Shown: positions 51,749-60,196, counted from the first letter of the stretch. The stretch: 64,000 nt of DNA from Desulfatibacillum sp. (GCA_016342355.1 JAEINP010000001.1:124001-188000), one strand, 5' to 3'. Notes: generated by a model from the letters alone, not told the origin. Translations and numbers: made by a program.

Positions 51749-52414
51749 TTATTCCTTGTCCTCTTTGATTCCTAAATATTCCTTGTTGTATACCGTCAAA
51801 AGCGCCATGGATAAAGGAACCAGCATGTCCGCCATTGCCACATACTTGGTGGGAATGCTGGCCACAATTTTCTGGCTCAATTGGGCGAGCATGTTGTTTA
51901 GAGAATCCAGGTTCACCGTGGGGTAAGGCTTGCCTTCCTCAAAACCCGACTCCCCGCAGGTATGGCCCTTACCGCCAATGGCCGTGGGGATGCCGTACAA
52001 CCGGCAGGTGATGGGCCGCTGCTCATACATGATGCATTTGTCATCATCATCCAGCAAGGGACACCGCACCCTCTCCCAGGCGATCTTGGAAAGGACCTCG
52101 TCGGTCTGCCGACCCTTTTGAGTGGCCTGGTAAGCCTCCTTCTTGATAACATGGATTTTGCGGTCCGCCCGGTCCGCCTTTTCCAAAAGCCTTTCTTTTT
52201 CCGGGCCTTCAAAGAGCCTGTTGAAATGGTGGTTGATGTACAGGGCTTCCACCAGACTCAGGTCGAACAGGGCGTAGCAGCAATCAGAACAACCTGGCTT
52301 GCATTTGACGCAGTCAGAGTGAGCTTCCGCAACTGTTTTGAAGGCCTTGTCCACGCCTTCCACTACTTTTTCGTACTCTGTGAATATCTTTGAAAGATCT
52401 AATTCCATCATCAT
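51749..52414 (-). CDS. YkgJ family Fe-S/zinc cysteine-cluster protein
   Basis: A 221-residue protein with the YkgJ set of eight-odd Cys: CVKCKPGCSDCCYALFDLS near residue 37, VRCPLLDDDDKCIMYEQRPI and TCRLYGIP further on. The family is named for its Cys-cluster fold and has no firm function. Its start region faces the atp operon promoter. It is the first gene of the leftward cluster leading to dsr. Confidence 0.85.
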   Translation of the reverse strand: MMMELDLSKIFTEYEKVVEGVDKAFKTVAEAHSDCVKCKPGCSDCCYALFDLSLVEALYINHHFNRLFEGPEKERLLEKADRADRKIHVIKKEAYQATQKGRQTDEVLSKIAWERVRCPLLDDDDKCIMYEQRPITCRLYGIPTAIGGKGHTCGESGFEEGKPYPTVNLDSLNNMLAQLSQKIVASIPTKYVAMADMLVPLSMALLTVYNKEYLGIKEDKE

Positions 52415-52861
52415 GCTCCATAAGTGTAATCCCGGATGGTCCGTGACAGACTGTCCGGGTTCGGGTTAAGCCCGAAACCTAAATTATGCCCGCAATCTCC
52501 CACATCGTCAAGGACTTCCACGGCATTAACCCACATTCAACAGCCTGTCCTCCCTCACCACCACTTATCCTGTTCCCTGTTCAGGGTCCTTTCCAACAAG
52601 GAAACCCAGTCCTGGCGGGGAGCGGATGGATTCCCCCCTTGCCTTGAAGGAAAAAGAAGAATGGTCCCCGTATTTCCGATTTGTATTTAGTGAAACTTGT
52701 ACGAAGAATTAATATTTTAGTTTGACTGGTATTGACCCCCGCCGATATTTATACCTATATAAACGTTTGACACAAGCGTTCCGGTCTGGTACTCACTTTC
52801 CCGGCGTGGAACCCGTACGCCCCAGGCTCGGGCCGATTTCAGCCCGGTTGAAGGCAAAATT
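52415..52861. other. Divergent regulatory region between the ykgJ-like gene and the atp operon
   Basis: No gene seen. A hairpin (GGTTCGGG/CCCGAAACC, about 52458-52479) lies near the left end, in the leader of the leftward gene. The right end is AT-rich and carries the likely atp promoter. Confidence 0.5.
52732..52761 (+). promoter_or_regulatory. Probable promoter of the atp FO operon
   Basis: TTGACC (52732-52737) and TATATA (52756-52761) are spaced 18 bases apart. A second candidate -35, TTGACT, lies at 52722-52727 with TATTTA 18 bases on. The message would have a leader of about 95 bases before atpZ. Confidence 0.5.
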
Positions 52862-53188
52862 TTGTATTTTTTCGGCGTGGTACGGTTTGGTGACTCCTTG
52901 GCGAAATTCTTCAATTTCAAGAATAACAAACCTTGGGCTCAGGATATGACCATCGTCATGCAGTTGGGCCTGACCATGGTCGGCTGCATCGCCTTTTGTT
53001 TCTGGGTGGGGTATCGGGTGGACAAATGGATGGGGACGAAAGGTGTCTTCATCACCATTGGAACGCTTCTGGGTGTTTTCGGAGGCGCCAATGTCTGCTA
53101 TCGCCAGATCATGGCTTTAACGGTTGAATCCGAGAAGGAGAAGGAAGGCGGGAAACCGCCGGAAGACAAGCTGGATGGAACAGGTTAA
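52862..53188 (+). CDS. atpZ: ATP synthase accessory protein AtpZ
   Basis: A 108-residue protein with two membrane helices (MTIVMQLGLTMVGCIAFCFW and TKGVFITIGTLLGVFGGANV) and a charged tail, the AtpZ/FO accessory pattern, with the WVGYRVDKWMGT turn. A TTG start at 52862 with GAAGG 7 bases upstream is the best-supported start; an inner ATG at 52946 is possible. AtpZ together with AtpI helps ion supply or rotor assembly. It overlaps atpI by 14 bases. Confidence 0.78.
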   Translation: MYFFGVVRFGDSLAKFFNFKNNKPWAQDMTIVMQLGLTMVGCIAFCFWVGYRVDKWMGTKGVFITIGTLLGVFGGANVCYRQIMALTVESEKEKEGGKPPEDKLDGTG

Positions 53189-53549
53189 TGAGCTTCGCAA
53201 ACGCTATTGCCCCAGGGCCCTGGCTCTGGCAGTCATAGCAGGGGCTATCCTGATTGTCCTGGACATGAAACCCATCGGCAGGGGAATCATCCTGGGAACC
53301 TTGGCCAGCATCCTCAACTTTCTTGTCATGAGCCATGCATTGCCTTTGGCGGTGCTAAAAAGCTCGGGCGGGGGCATGCTGCGCAGCCTGGGTTCGGTCC
53401 TGGTCCGTTATCTGCTCATGGCAGCGGCTCTTTTTGTGGGCTATCACTATGATGGCTATGATTTTTTTGCCGTGGCCGGAGGGCTTTTTTCCGTGCAATT
53501 GGTTATCTTGGCGGATCATTTATACCAGGGAATACGGAAAAAAAACTAG
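53175..53549 (+). CDS. atpI: ATP synthase assembly protein AtpI
   Basis: A 124-residue protein of four helices (ALALAVIAGAILIVLDM; IGRGIILGTLASILNFLVMS; VLVRYLLMAAALFVGY; AGGLFSVQLVILADH), the AtpI/UncI layout. AtpI helps c-ring assembly, especially for Na+-type enzymes in other bacteria; that fits the unusual c proteins downstream. The ATG lies inside atpZ, giving coupled translation. Confidence 0.8.
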   Translation: MEQVNELRKRYCPRALALAVIAGAILIVLDMKPIGRGIILGTLASILNFLVMSHALPLAVLKSSGGGMLRSLGSVLVRYLLMAAALFVGYHYDGYDFFAVAGGLFSVQLVILADHLYQGIRKKN

Positions 53550-53643
53550 GTCATGGATGTTGAAATAAGGCAAAGCATGTGTTAGGAATGCGCGTCTTTT
53601 GGGGACGATTTGACGCTAAACTGAAGAAACGGGTTTGGAAATT

Positions 53644-54339
53644 ATGGAAGAACTTGGGAGAATACATCAGTTGCTTGTGCCGCTGACTGAAGGTTACACC
53701 ATGACCTTCAACCTGGAAGTGATCCTCATGACCTGGATTGTCATCGGCATTCTACTCTTTTTCGGGTTTATGGCGGTCAAGAAACGCCATGTGGTTCCAG
53801 GCCCCATGCAGGTGGTGGGCGAGCTTTTTGTCAAGAATCTTTACGACTTGGCGGATGACGCCCTGGAAGAGGAATTGGGGAAAAAATACGCCCCCATGAT
53901 TTGCGCCCTCTTTTTATTCCTGTGGATGAGCAACATGCTCGGACTTCTGCCGCCCATTCCCGGCATTCCGGAATTCGCCGAGCCCACCAAGGACCTGAAC
54001 ACCCCCCTGGGTCTGGGCCTTTTGGGTTTTGTCATCGCCCACGCCGCCGGGATCAAGGCCAAGGGATTCAAGGCCTATATCACAACCTATTTTGAACCCT
54101 TTGCCTTCATGATGCCCCTTAATCTTATCGGCGAACTGGCCAAGGTGGTTTCCATCTCCTTCCGTCTGTTCGGTAACATCATGGGCGGTTCTATTATTAT
54201 CCTGGTGGTTTCCCACCTTACGTATTCCATTCTCATTCCCCCGGCCCTGTTCGGCTTTTTCGGGGTCTTTGTGGGTACCATCCAGGCCTTTGTGTTCACC
54301 ATGCTTACAACGGTTTATATTTCTGTCCAGGTGAAATAG
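53644..54339 (+). CDS. atpB: ATP synthase subunit a
   Basis: A 231-residue stator channel protein with about five helices. The essential Arg174 is in VVSISFRLFGNIMGGSII, and PLNLIGELAK precedes it, the hallmark of subunit a. Start at 53644; the frame runs three codons further back. It forms the two ion half-channels next to the rotor, so it must accept both the fused c4 protein and the single c subunit. The c4 gene begins 2 bases later. Confidence 0.95.
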   Translation: MEELGRIHQLLVPLTEGYTMTFNLEVILMTWIVIGILLFFGFMAVKKRHVVPGPMQVVGELFVKNLYDLADDALEEELGKKYAPMICALFLFLWMSNMLGLLPPIPGIPEFAEPTKDLNTPLGLGLLGFVIAHAAGIKAKGFKAYITTYFEPFAFMMPLNLIGELAKVVSISFRLFGNIMGGSIIILVVSHLTYSILIPPALFGFFGVFVGTIQAFVFTMLTTVYISVQVK

Positions 54340-54341
54340 TT

Positions 54342-55319
54342 ATGATTGATATTGCGACATGGGCCAAGGTGGCCGCGTTGGTTGGAGGCGGATTTGCAAT
54401 GGGCTTTGGAGCCATCGGAGCTGCGGTGGGCGAAGGTTACGCCGCCGCCAGCGCCAATGCCGCCATTTCCCGAAACCCTGAAGTCAGCGGCGATGTGTTC
54501 AAGACCATGCTGGTGGGACAGGCTGTGGCCGAGTCAGCGGCGATTTTCGCCCTGGTGGTCGCCATGCTTTTGGTTTTCGCCAATGCGGGGGAAAACGCCT
54601 CCTGGCTGAACGTTTCGGTTTATCTTTCCGCAGGCCTGTGTATGGGCCTGGGCGCCATCGGCTCCGGCATCGGCTCGGGTTTTCCCGCCGGCGCAGCCTG
54701 TGAAGGCACCGCGCGCCAGCCGGAGACAGGTGGACGACTGGTGACCAATATGCTCATCGGCTCCGCCGTATGCCAGACCCCGGCGATTTTCGCCCTGGTG
54801 GTCTCCTTTATCCTCATGTTCACCAATTTCTCGGACAGGCCGGTCAACCCCACATGGGCCGCTATTTTGGGCGCAGGACTGGCCTCGGGTCTGGGCGCCA
54901 TAGGCTCCGGTCTGGGCGGAGGCCTGGTCGCCCAGGCAAGTTGCGAGGGAGTGGCCCGTAAGCCCGAATGCGCGAGCACCGTGACCAACGTCATGCTCCT
55001 GGGCCAGGCGGTTACCCAGACCACAGCCATTTACGGCATGCTGGTCTCTTTTATTCTCATGTTTAAAACCTTTGACCCCGCAGGAACCACCATCGCCCCT
55101 GCCGCAGCTCTGCTCTCCGCAGGTATTTGCATGGGCATCGGCGCCATTGGCCCGGGTGTGGGGGAAGGTTTTGCAGCCCAAAGCGCTGTGGGCTGGATTG
55201 CCAGGAACGAAAACGCTACTGCGGAACTGACCCGTACCATGCTGGTGGGTCAGGCCGTCGCCGAATCTACGGGCATCTATGCCCTGGTGGTGGCGCTAGT
55301 ATTGATATTTGTTGTTTAA
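54342..55319 (+). CDS. Fused four-hairpin F-type rotor c subunit (8 membrane helices)
   Basis: A 325-residue protein consisting of four tandem c-subunit hairpins (about residues 8-82, 92-161, 172-242, 253-325). Helix pairs share GLGAIGSGIG-type glycine runs and R-x-P polar loops (R44-N45-P46, R125-Q126-P127, R206-K207-P208; the fourth reads R288-N289-E290). Ion sites: hairpin 1 has E31 and E64-S65; hairpin 4 has E275 and E308-S309-Y313. Hairpin 2 has S112 and Q145-T146, hairpin 3 has G193 and Q226-T227, so both lack any carboxylate. It would place 4 hairpins but 2 sites in the ring. Normal F-type c subunits have one hairpin. It lies between atpB and a single-hairpin atpE. Confidence 0.93.
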   Translation: MIDIATWAKVAALVGGGFAMGFGAIGAAVGEGYAAASANAAISRNPEVSGDVFKTMLVGQAVAESAAIFALVVAMLLVFANAGENASWLNVSVYLSAGLCMGLGAIGSGIGSGFPAGAACEGTARQPETGGRLVTNMLIGSAVCQTPAIFALVVSFILMFTNFSDRPVNPTWAAILGAGLASGLGAIGSGLGGGLVAQASCEGVARKPECASTVTNVMLLGQAVTQTTAIYGMLVSFILMFKTFDPAGTTIAPAAALLSAGICMGIGAIGPGVGEGFAAQSAVGWIARNENATAELTRTMLVGQAVAESTGIYALVVALVLIFVV

Positions 55320-55349
55320 TTCATATTCATTTTTTCAGGAGGTAGGCAA

Positions 55350-55598
55350 ATGGCGATTGAAGGTGCAGACATCATCAAAGCAGCAGGTCTTTTGGGCGCT
55401 GGTATTTCCATGGGTTTGGGAGCAATCGGGCCTGGCGTCGGTGAAGGTATGGCGGCAGCCAAGGCATGTGAAGCTATCGGACGTAATCCTAAGGAAGCAG
55501 GTCTCCTGACCCGTACCATGCTGGTGGGCCAGGCCGTTTCCGAATCCACGGGTATTTACTCCCTGGTTATCGCGCTCCTTTTGCTCTTTGTGGTTTAA
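55350..55598 (+). CDS. atpE: ATP synthase subunit c, two-carboxylate type
   Basis: An 82-residue two-helix protein. Helix 1 carries the glycine run and E32 (GVGEG), the loop R45-N46-P47, and helix 2 Q61, V63, E65, S66 and Y70. These positions match Na+-binding c subunits (Q32/E65/S66 type), with Glu in place of Gln at 32, as reported for the two-carboxylate Na+ rotor of Fusobacterium nucleatum. The C-terminal stretch [20 protein letters not shown] is nearly the same as in hairpin 4 of the fused protein upstream. AGGAGG lies upstream of the ATG. Confidence 0.95.
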   Translation: MAIEGADIIKAAGLLGAGISMGLGAIGPGVGEGMAAAKACEAIGRNPKEAGLLTRTMLVGQAVSESTGIYSLVIALLLLFVV

Positions 55599-55613
55599 TA
55601 CGGGGAAGAATCC

Positions 55614-56066
55614 ATGGAAGTTGTCAGCAATATCGCCTTGATCAGCATTAATGAAACGCTGTTTGTCCAGGTGATTTCTTTCCTGATCTTCCTTTTCATA
55701 GCCAAACGGTTCATTTTCAACCCCCTGCTGGACTCCATGGGCGAACGGGATTCCCAAATCACGGGCGCCAAGGACGACATAGCCCGTGTGAAATCGGAAA
55801 TGGACCAAATGGCGGACCAGCTTGCCAGGCACGAAGCAGAAGCCAGGAGCAAGGCCATGGACCTGAAAAAGGACCTGGAAGAACAAGGGAAAAAAGAAGC
55901 ATTGGATATTGTGAGGGCTGCCCGGAAAGACATTGAAGGTATGCGCGATGAAGCCGCCAAACTGGTGGACGAACAAATCGCCCAGGCCCGCACTTTTTTC
56001 AAGGCTGAATCTCAGACATTGAGCGTCAGCATTATGGAAAGCCTGTTGGGAAGAAAGGTTTCCTGA
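55614..56066 (+). CDS. atpF': ATP synthase subunit b' (stator)
   Basis: A 150-residue protein: one N-terminal helix (TLFVQVISFLIFLFIAKRFIF) then a long charged coiled coil (KSEMDQMADQLARHEAEARS...). This is the b/b' stalk that ties subunit a to the F1 head. No signal peptide. It begins 15 bases after atpE. Confidence 0.88.
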   Translation: MEVVSNIALISINETLFVQVISFLIFLFIAKRFIFNPLLDSMGERDSQITGAKDDIARVKSEMDQMADQLARHEAEARSKAMDLKKDLEEQGKKEALDIVRAARKDIEGMRDEAAKLVDEQIAQARTFFKAESQTLSVSIMESLLGRKVS

Positions 56067-56230
56067 TAGAAACCGCCTTCCCCGGCTGCGCCGGCGCAAG
56101 GAAGGATATGACGGGCCAGGCATGATCCGGGTCTATTCACCGAGCCTTATTCGGCTGTTCCAGAGCAGGGGGTTACTCTAAAACCCGCCTGGAACGATTG
56201 CAACAAGGCCCATTGGTATTGGAGAGGCTG

Positions 56231-56800
56231 ATGAAACATTCGGCACAAAAGATCGGGCTGTTCGCAGGAGTGTTTACCCTGTTTTTTGTAGCGAACGCCT
56301 TTGCAGCAGAAACCGCAAGCTGGCGCCCTACCTATGACTTTGTCATGCGGTGGGTCAACTTTGGCATTATTGTGCTCCTGGTCGCCAAATACGGGTGGGG
56401 TCCCCTTACCCGGTGGCTTAGGGGGCAGGGTGACGAAGTTGCGGCCCAGCTTAAGGATATGGAAGAAAAAAAGCAGGCGATCCTGGAAAAAATGACCGAA
56501 ACCAAGGACCAGATCCAACAGCGCGCCCAATACCTGGAGGATCTCATGGACAGGACTACGGAAGCCGCCAAGCAGGATAAGGTCCGGATCGTGGAACTGG
56601 CCAAAGCAGAGGGCGCCCAGATGATCCAGGACGCCAAACACCGGGCCGATAACCAGATTATGGAAGCCAGGAATAATTTTCGGGCCGATCTTATTGAAGA
56701 AGCCGTGGATCTGGCAGCGCAAAAATTACCGGAAATCATTTCGGCCGAAGACGAAAACCGGATTCAGGAAAATTACCTGACCAAAGCCTTGCAGCAATAG
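56231..56800 (+). CDS. atpF: ATP synthase subunit b (stator)
   Basis: A 189-residue protein with a signal-like N-terminus (FTLFFVANAFAAE), a membrane helix (RWVNFGIIVLLVAKYGWGP) and a coiled coil (DMEEKKQAILEKMTETKDQI). Start at 56231 with GGAGAGG upstream. With the b' protein it forms the heterodimeric peripheral stalk. It is the last gene of the operon; atpH, A, G, D and C do not follow. Confidence 0.9.
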   Translation: MKHSAQKIGLFAGVFTLFFVANAFAAETASWRPTYDFVMRWVNFGIIVLLVAKYGWGPLTRWLRGQGDEVAAQLKDMEEKKQAILEKMTETKDQIQQRAQYLEDLMDRTTEAAKQDKVRIVELAKAEGAQMIQDAKHRADNQIMEARNNFRADLIEEAVDLAAQKLPEIISAEDENRIQENYLTKALQQ

Positions 56801-56855
56801 GCAGGTTTTTAGTTAGCAATTCCAAGGGGAGCTTTCCCCCCTTTCGAATACGGAT

Positions 56856-56887
56856 AAAAGGCTCCTCCCAACAGGGTGGGGCCTTTT
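56856..56887. terminator. Strong bidirectional terminator after atpF
   Basis: A 14-base stem (AAAAGGCTCC at the left, GGGGCCTTTT at the right, one mismatch, 4-base loop) with an A-run on one side and a T-run on the other. It ends the FO operon on the plus strand and can also end the GNAT gene on the minus strand. Confidence 0.9.
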
Positions 56888-56910
56888 GCCGTTGGCCCAT
56901 TCCATAAAGG

Positions 56911-57918
56911 CTAAACCACGTCAGTGTCCCCCAGGCTAAGCCACCATCGGGAGTCGTCAAGCCATTTGGTTTCACCCACAAACCTCCCGGCCAAATGAAA
57001 AACCTTCGGAGCGATCCTTTGCGGCACTGCGTAAAAGCCCCATTGGCTTGCCTGCCTGTCCAGGCTACGCGGGAACAAGGCCACGGCCATGGCGCAGCCT
57101 CTAAGCGCCCCATAGTCCCTGACAGCCGTTGCAAGGCCGTCCATGGTCTTGGGGTCCAGTATGGGAAAACTATCCACCAGGGAGCAAACCCGGACCCCGG
57201 AAATCGTTTGGAACCGCAGGACAAAGTAACCCTGGAGCCGGTTTTCTAAAAACACGCCAAAGGGCTCATACTCAAATCCGGCAACCCCCAAATACCGCCA
57301 TTGCAGGTAAGCACGGTCCCTAACCTGGATGATCCCGGTTTGGGGCTTATGCTCCCGCCACAATTGATCAAACTCAGGGCCGAATTCCATGATAGGCTTG
57401 GCTTCAACTCCTTTGCCCAAATACAGGGGACGCCTTTCTTTTCGCCGATCACCCAAGAGCGCTGAAACTTTGGGCAGGGTGATCCGAGCCAAAAAACACC
57501 CCGCACTTTGCCACCCCAGTTTTTTGGTAAAACCGGGCATGGAATTCTCGTTGGGAAAACCCCACACAGAATGAATTCCGTGATTGATTTCCATGTCCTC
57601 ATAAACGAGATTGGCCAGGCTCACGAAAATCCTCTGCCTGTGATAATCCGGATGGACCATGGTGTCGCAGGAGTAGCCGCAAAGGATCTCTTCCCCATCC
57701 ACCAACATGCGCACCGGTATGGCCGCATATTGCCCAACGATATCGCCCCTATCCTCCGCAAGCATGATAAACCCGGGGCCTGCGGGATTGCACTGGAATT
57801 GCCAGCGCCAAGTATCCAAAAGGGCGCGAACCGGGTCCACCTGTCCGAAAACCGCCCGGCGGAGCTTTAGAATTTCGTGTTCATCCCCTTGTTGGTATGG
57901 TCGGGCCTGCCATGTCAT
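56911..57918 (-). CDS. GNAT family N-acetyltransferase
   Basis: A 335-residue protein. It starts MTWQARPYQQGDEHEILKLR, the usual GNAT first strand-helix. The acetyl-CoA block is present (DTMVHPDYHRQRIFVSLANL, replacing the common R-x-x-G-x-G/A) and later NFLENRLQGYFVLR-like strands suggest a second, degenerate GNAT half. The start at 57918 is chosen from GGAGAG upstream. Substrate unknown. Confidence 0.78.
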   Translation of the reverse strand: MTWQARPYQQGDEHEILKLRRAVFGQVDPVRALLDTWRWQFQCNPAGPGFIMLAEDRGDIVGQYAAIPVRMLVDGEEILCGYSCDTMVHPDYHRQRIFVSLANLVYEDMEINHGIHSVWGFPNENSMPGFTKKLGWQSAGCFLARITLPKVSALLGDRRKERRPLYLGKGVEAKPIMEFGPEFDQLWREHKPQTGIIQVRDRAYLQWRYLGVAGFEYEPFGVFLENRLQGYFVLRFQTISGVRVCSLVDSFPILDPKTMDGLATAVRDYGALRGCAMAVALFPRSLDRQASQWGFYAVPQRIAPKVFHLAGRFVGETKWLDDSRWWLSLGDTDVV

Positions 57919-57984
57919 GATTTGGTCTCTCCAATGAATGGCGGCAAAGTGCCTGTCAATATCCAATTGAGTGCAAAGTCATAC

Positions 57985-59337
57985 TTAATGCAGGATACTG
58001 CCAATGGATTTTATGGCATCCATGCCTACCCTGAACAAAGGTCCGGGGCGCAAATAAAAACGAAAATAGGCTCTGTGAAGGACCTTTTTCAGCAAAATTA
58101 ACTCGTGATCAAAATAATTGTAGTGAGGATACTGGTGCGCAGGAAAATCGCCTATATTCAGGCCGCATTGTTCAGCCAGTCCAGTTCCCGGAAAGGGAAC
58201 AATCAGATGAAAGGCCGCATAGGTTGGATTCAGGCTTAAGGATAATTTAATAGTCTCCTCCATTTCATAGGGAAGTTCCCCGGGGAATCCAAAATTCATG
58301 AATAAAGCGGTCCTAATCCGGTGTTTCCTGCATAGCCTGAGCGCTTTGTGGCAGTCCTCAACCAGAATCCCCTTGCCTGTTTGTTTGAGAATTCGGTCCG
58401 CGCCTGCCTCCACCCCAAAATGGATGAGGCTGCAACCGGATTTAGCCATGATAGCGGCCAGGTCCTCATCCATGTCTGTAACCCGGGTCTGGCAGCACCA
58501 GTTTATGAAAATCCCCCGGTCCAGCAACCCCTGGCAAAAGGCCAGGACAAATTTTTTATTGATGGCGAATTCCAGATCCATGAAATAAATGTTTTTCATC
58601 CCATGGGTGCGCACCGCCCATTGGACCTCATCAAGAAAGCGCTCCACCTTTTTTCTTCGAACCTGTCTGCCGTACATGCCCATGTAACAAAAATTGCATT
58701 TGCCCGGACACCCACGGGAAGCCTCGAGAATTCCAAAGGGTTTTCCCATCACGGGAAAATAATGGTAAGCCTTCATGGGGAGCAAATGAAAGGCAGGATA
58801 GGGCAGGGCATCCAGGTTTTTCATATAGCCCCTGGAAGGCGAATGCCTCAGTTCATCCTGCTCCAGCCATGCTAGGCCGGGTATGTCCGTAAATTTTTCA
58901 GGGGTAGGGCATAAGGCCATTTCAAGCATGGTTTGCTCGGGTTCGCTCAAAATTGCCGCCCTGGCGCCCGACTCCTTCAAAATGGCTGCGGGCCTCTCCG
59001 TCACATGAGACCCTAGGATAAACAGTTTGTCTTTGTCTATATGCCGGAGGGCGTCAAAAAAAAAGCTGATGTCCAGGGAAGGGCATTGCCACCGGTCATA
59101 GGGCGTAGACGTGATGAAAACCGCATTGTACCGGCCCGCGATGCGACCGACTTCCCGAGGACTCAATCCTTCCACCTGATTGTCCAGAATGCGGACTTCC
59201 AGGCCATCCCGCTCCATCATGGCCCCCGCCAAAGCCAGGGACAGGGGCGGCCACAACCTCTTGAATTGCCGCTGCTTTTGGTTCTTGATCCCGGTCCAAT
59301 CCGGGTTGATGAGCAAAATTCGCCGATTTTCCATCAT
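57985..59337 (-). CDS. B12-binding-type radical SAM protein
   Basis: A 450-residue protein. The N-terminal half (RILLINPDWTG, WPPLSLALAGAMMERDG, VRILDNQVEGLSPREVG) has the fold pattern of a cobalamin-binding domain. The radical SAM motif is LEASRGCPGKCNFCYMGMYG (C-x3-C-x2-C) and is followed by the IHFGVEAGADRILKQTGKGI block. The ATG overlaps the stop of the ChbG/HpnK-like gene (ATGA), so they act together. Such enzymes methylate or rearrange lipid, sugar or peptide substrates; which one is unknown. Confidence 0.88.
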   Translation of the reverse strand: MMENRRILLINPDWTGIKNQKQRQFKRLWPPLSLALAGAMMERDGLEVRILDNQVEGLSPREVGRIAGRYNAVFITSTPYDRWQCPSLDISFFFDALRHIDKDKLFILGSHVTERPAAILKESGARAAILSEPEQTMLEMALCPTPEKFTDIPGLAWLEQDELRHSPSRGYMKNLDALPYPAFHLLPMKAYHYFPVMGKPFGILEASRGCPGKCNFCYMGMYGRQVRRKKVERFLDEVQWAVRTHGMKNIYFMDLEFAINKKFVLAFCQGLLDRGIFINWCCQTRVTDMDEDLAAIMAKSGCSLIHFGVEAGADRILKQTGKGILVEDCHKALRLCRKHRIRTALFMNFGFPGELPYEMEETIKLSLSLNPTYAAFHLIVPFPGTGLAEQCGLNIGDFPAHQYPHYNYFDHELILLKKVLHRAYFRFYLRPGPLFRVGMDAIKSIGSILH

Positions 59338-60164
59338 GCCAGGCCCCTGAATGAGCAAAGATTCACTCCCATTTTTTTTAACTGTTCCTCCATGCCCGGG
59401 GCCGTGCATAAATCCATGTCCTGTTTCCATTCATAACCCCAGTGGGCATATTTCTCCTTTGTATAAAGGTCGCCCGAACCCGGGTGGAGCATTACCTCCA
59501 GAACTGCTTCACCGGAAAAATGCCCGAATATTCCAATAAGATCCTCTGCGGTCAACCTTCCTCCCGCTTGAAGAAAACCGGTGCAGGGAATGATCGGCAG
59601 TTCGGATGGTAGGCGCGGTTTCACATAGCGTGAAACCCATGTTTTCAGCATGGCCCATTGTAGCGACCTTTTGAGTCCAAGTCCCCGGTGTGTTCTTTCC
59701 TTAACAACGGTGCGCATGAATGGGATATGGTATTGTTTTCGGATAGCAAGACATAAGGGAAAAATGCCCGGCAGCAGATGCACGAACTGGTGGCTGTCCA
59801 GGTGCGTGGGGGCAATGCCGGAATCCAACACTTTTTCCACCTGAGCGCATAATTCCCGCTTGGCAGCCGAAAGGTCAAGCCTCCCCATAGCCAAGGCAAG
59901 GGTAAAGGTTTGGCGGGAGGGCAGTGTTTCCCCGGTGAAAAATGCTTCCATGGCTTGTGTCAGGGGCTTTTCGTCCGTCAGGGTAAGGTGTACCCCCACG
60001 TCCAGGCCAGTGTGTTGCCTGGCCAGTCCAATTGCATCGTCAAAGGCATCTCCGCTGGCTACCAGGGATGTGCTCGTTAGAATACCCTGGGAATATGCCC
60101 GGACAATTCCCTGGTTCACGCCCGGGGTAAGGCCAAAATCATCCCCATGCACTATGAGTTTCAT
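59334..60164 (-). CDS. ChbG/HpnK-type carbohydrate deacetylase
   Basis: A 276-residue protein of the YdjC fold. It opens MKLIVHGDDFGLTPGVNQGI, with the metal Asp pair in HGDDFG, and has LDVGVHLTLTDEKPL and APTHLDSHQFVHLLPG with the further His ligands. Members remove N-acetyl groups from sugars; HpnK acts in hopanoid tailoring, but no hopanoid genes are seen here. It is translationally coupled to the radical SAM gene. Confidence 0.88.
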   Translation of the reverse strand: MKLIVHGDDFGLTPGVNQGIVRAYSQGILTSTSLVASGDAFDDAIGLARQHTGLDVGVHLTLTDEKPLTQAMEAFFTGETLPSRQTFTLALAMGRLDLSAAKRELCAQVEKVLDSGIAPTHLDSHQFVHLLPGIFPLCLAIRKQYHIPFMRTVVKERTHRGLGLKRSLQWAMLKTWVSRYVKPRLPSELPIIPCTGFLQAGGRLTAEDLIGIFGHFSGEAVLEVMLHPGSGDLYTKEKYAHWGYEWKQDMDLCTAPGMEEQLKKMGVNLCSFRGLA

Positions 60165-60196
60165 ATTTTTTTCCTGGCAAGCCGGTTCTGTGCCTG

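Noticed and set aside
54534-55181. A 215-codon minus-strand frame opposite the c4 gene
   Set aside because: Shadow of a repetitive, GC-rich gene; His/Gly/Asp-rich and unlike any protein.
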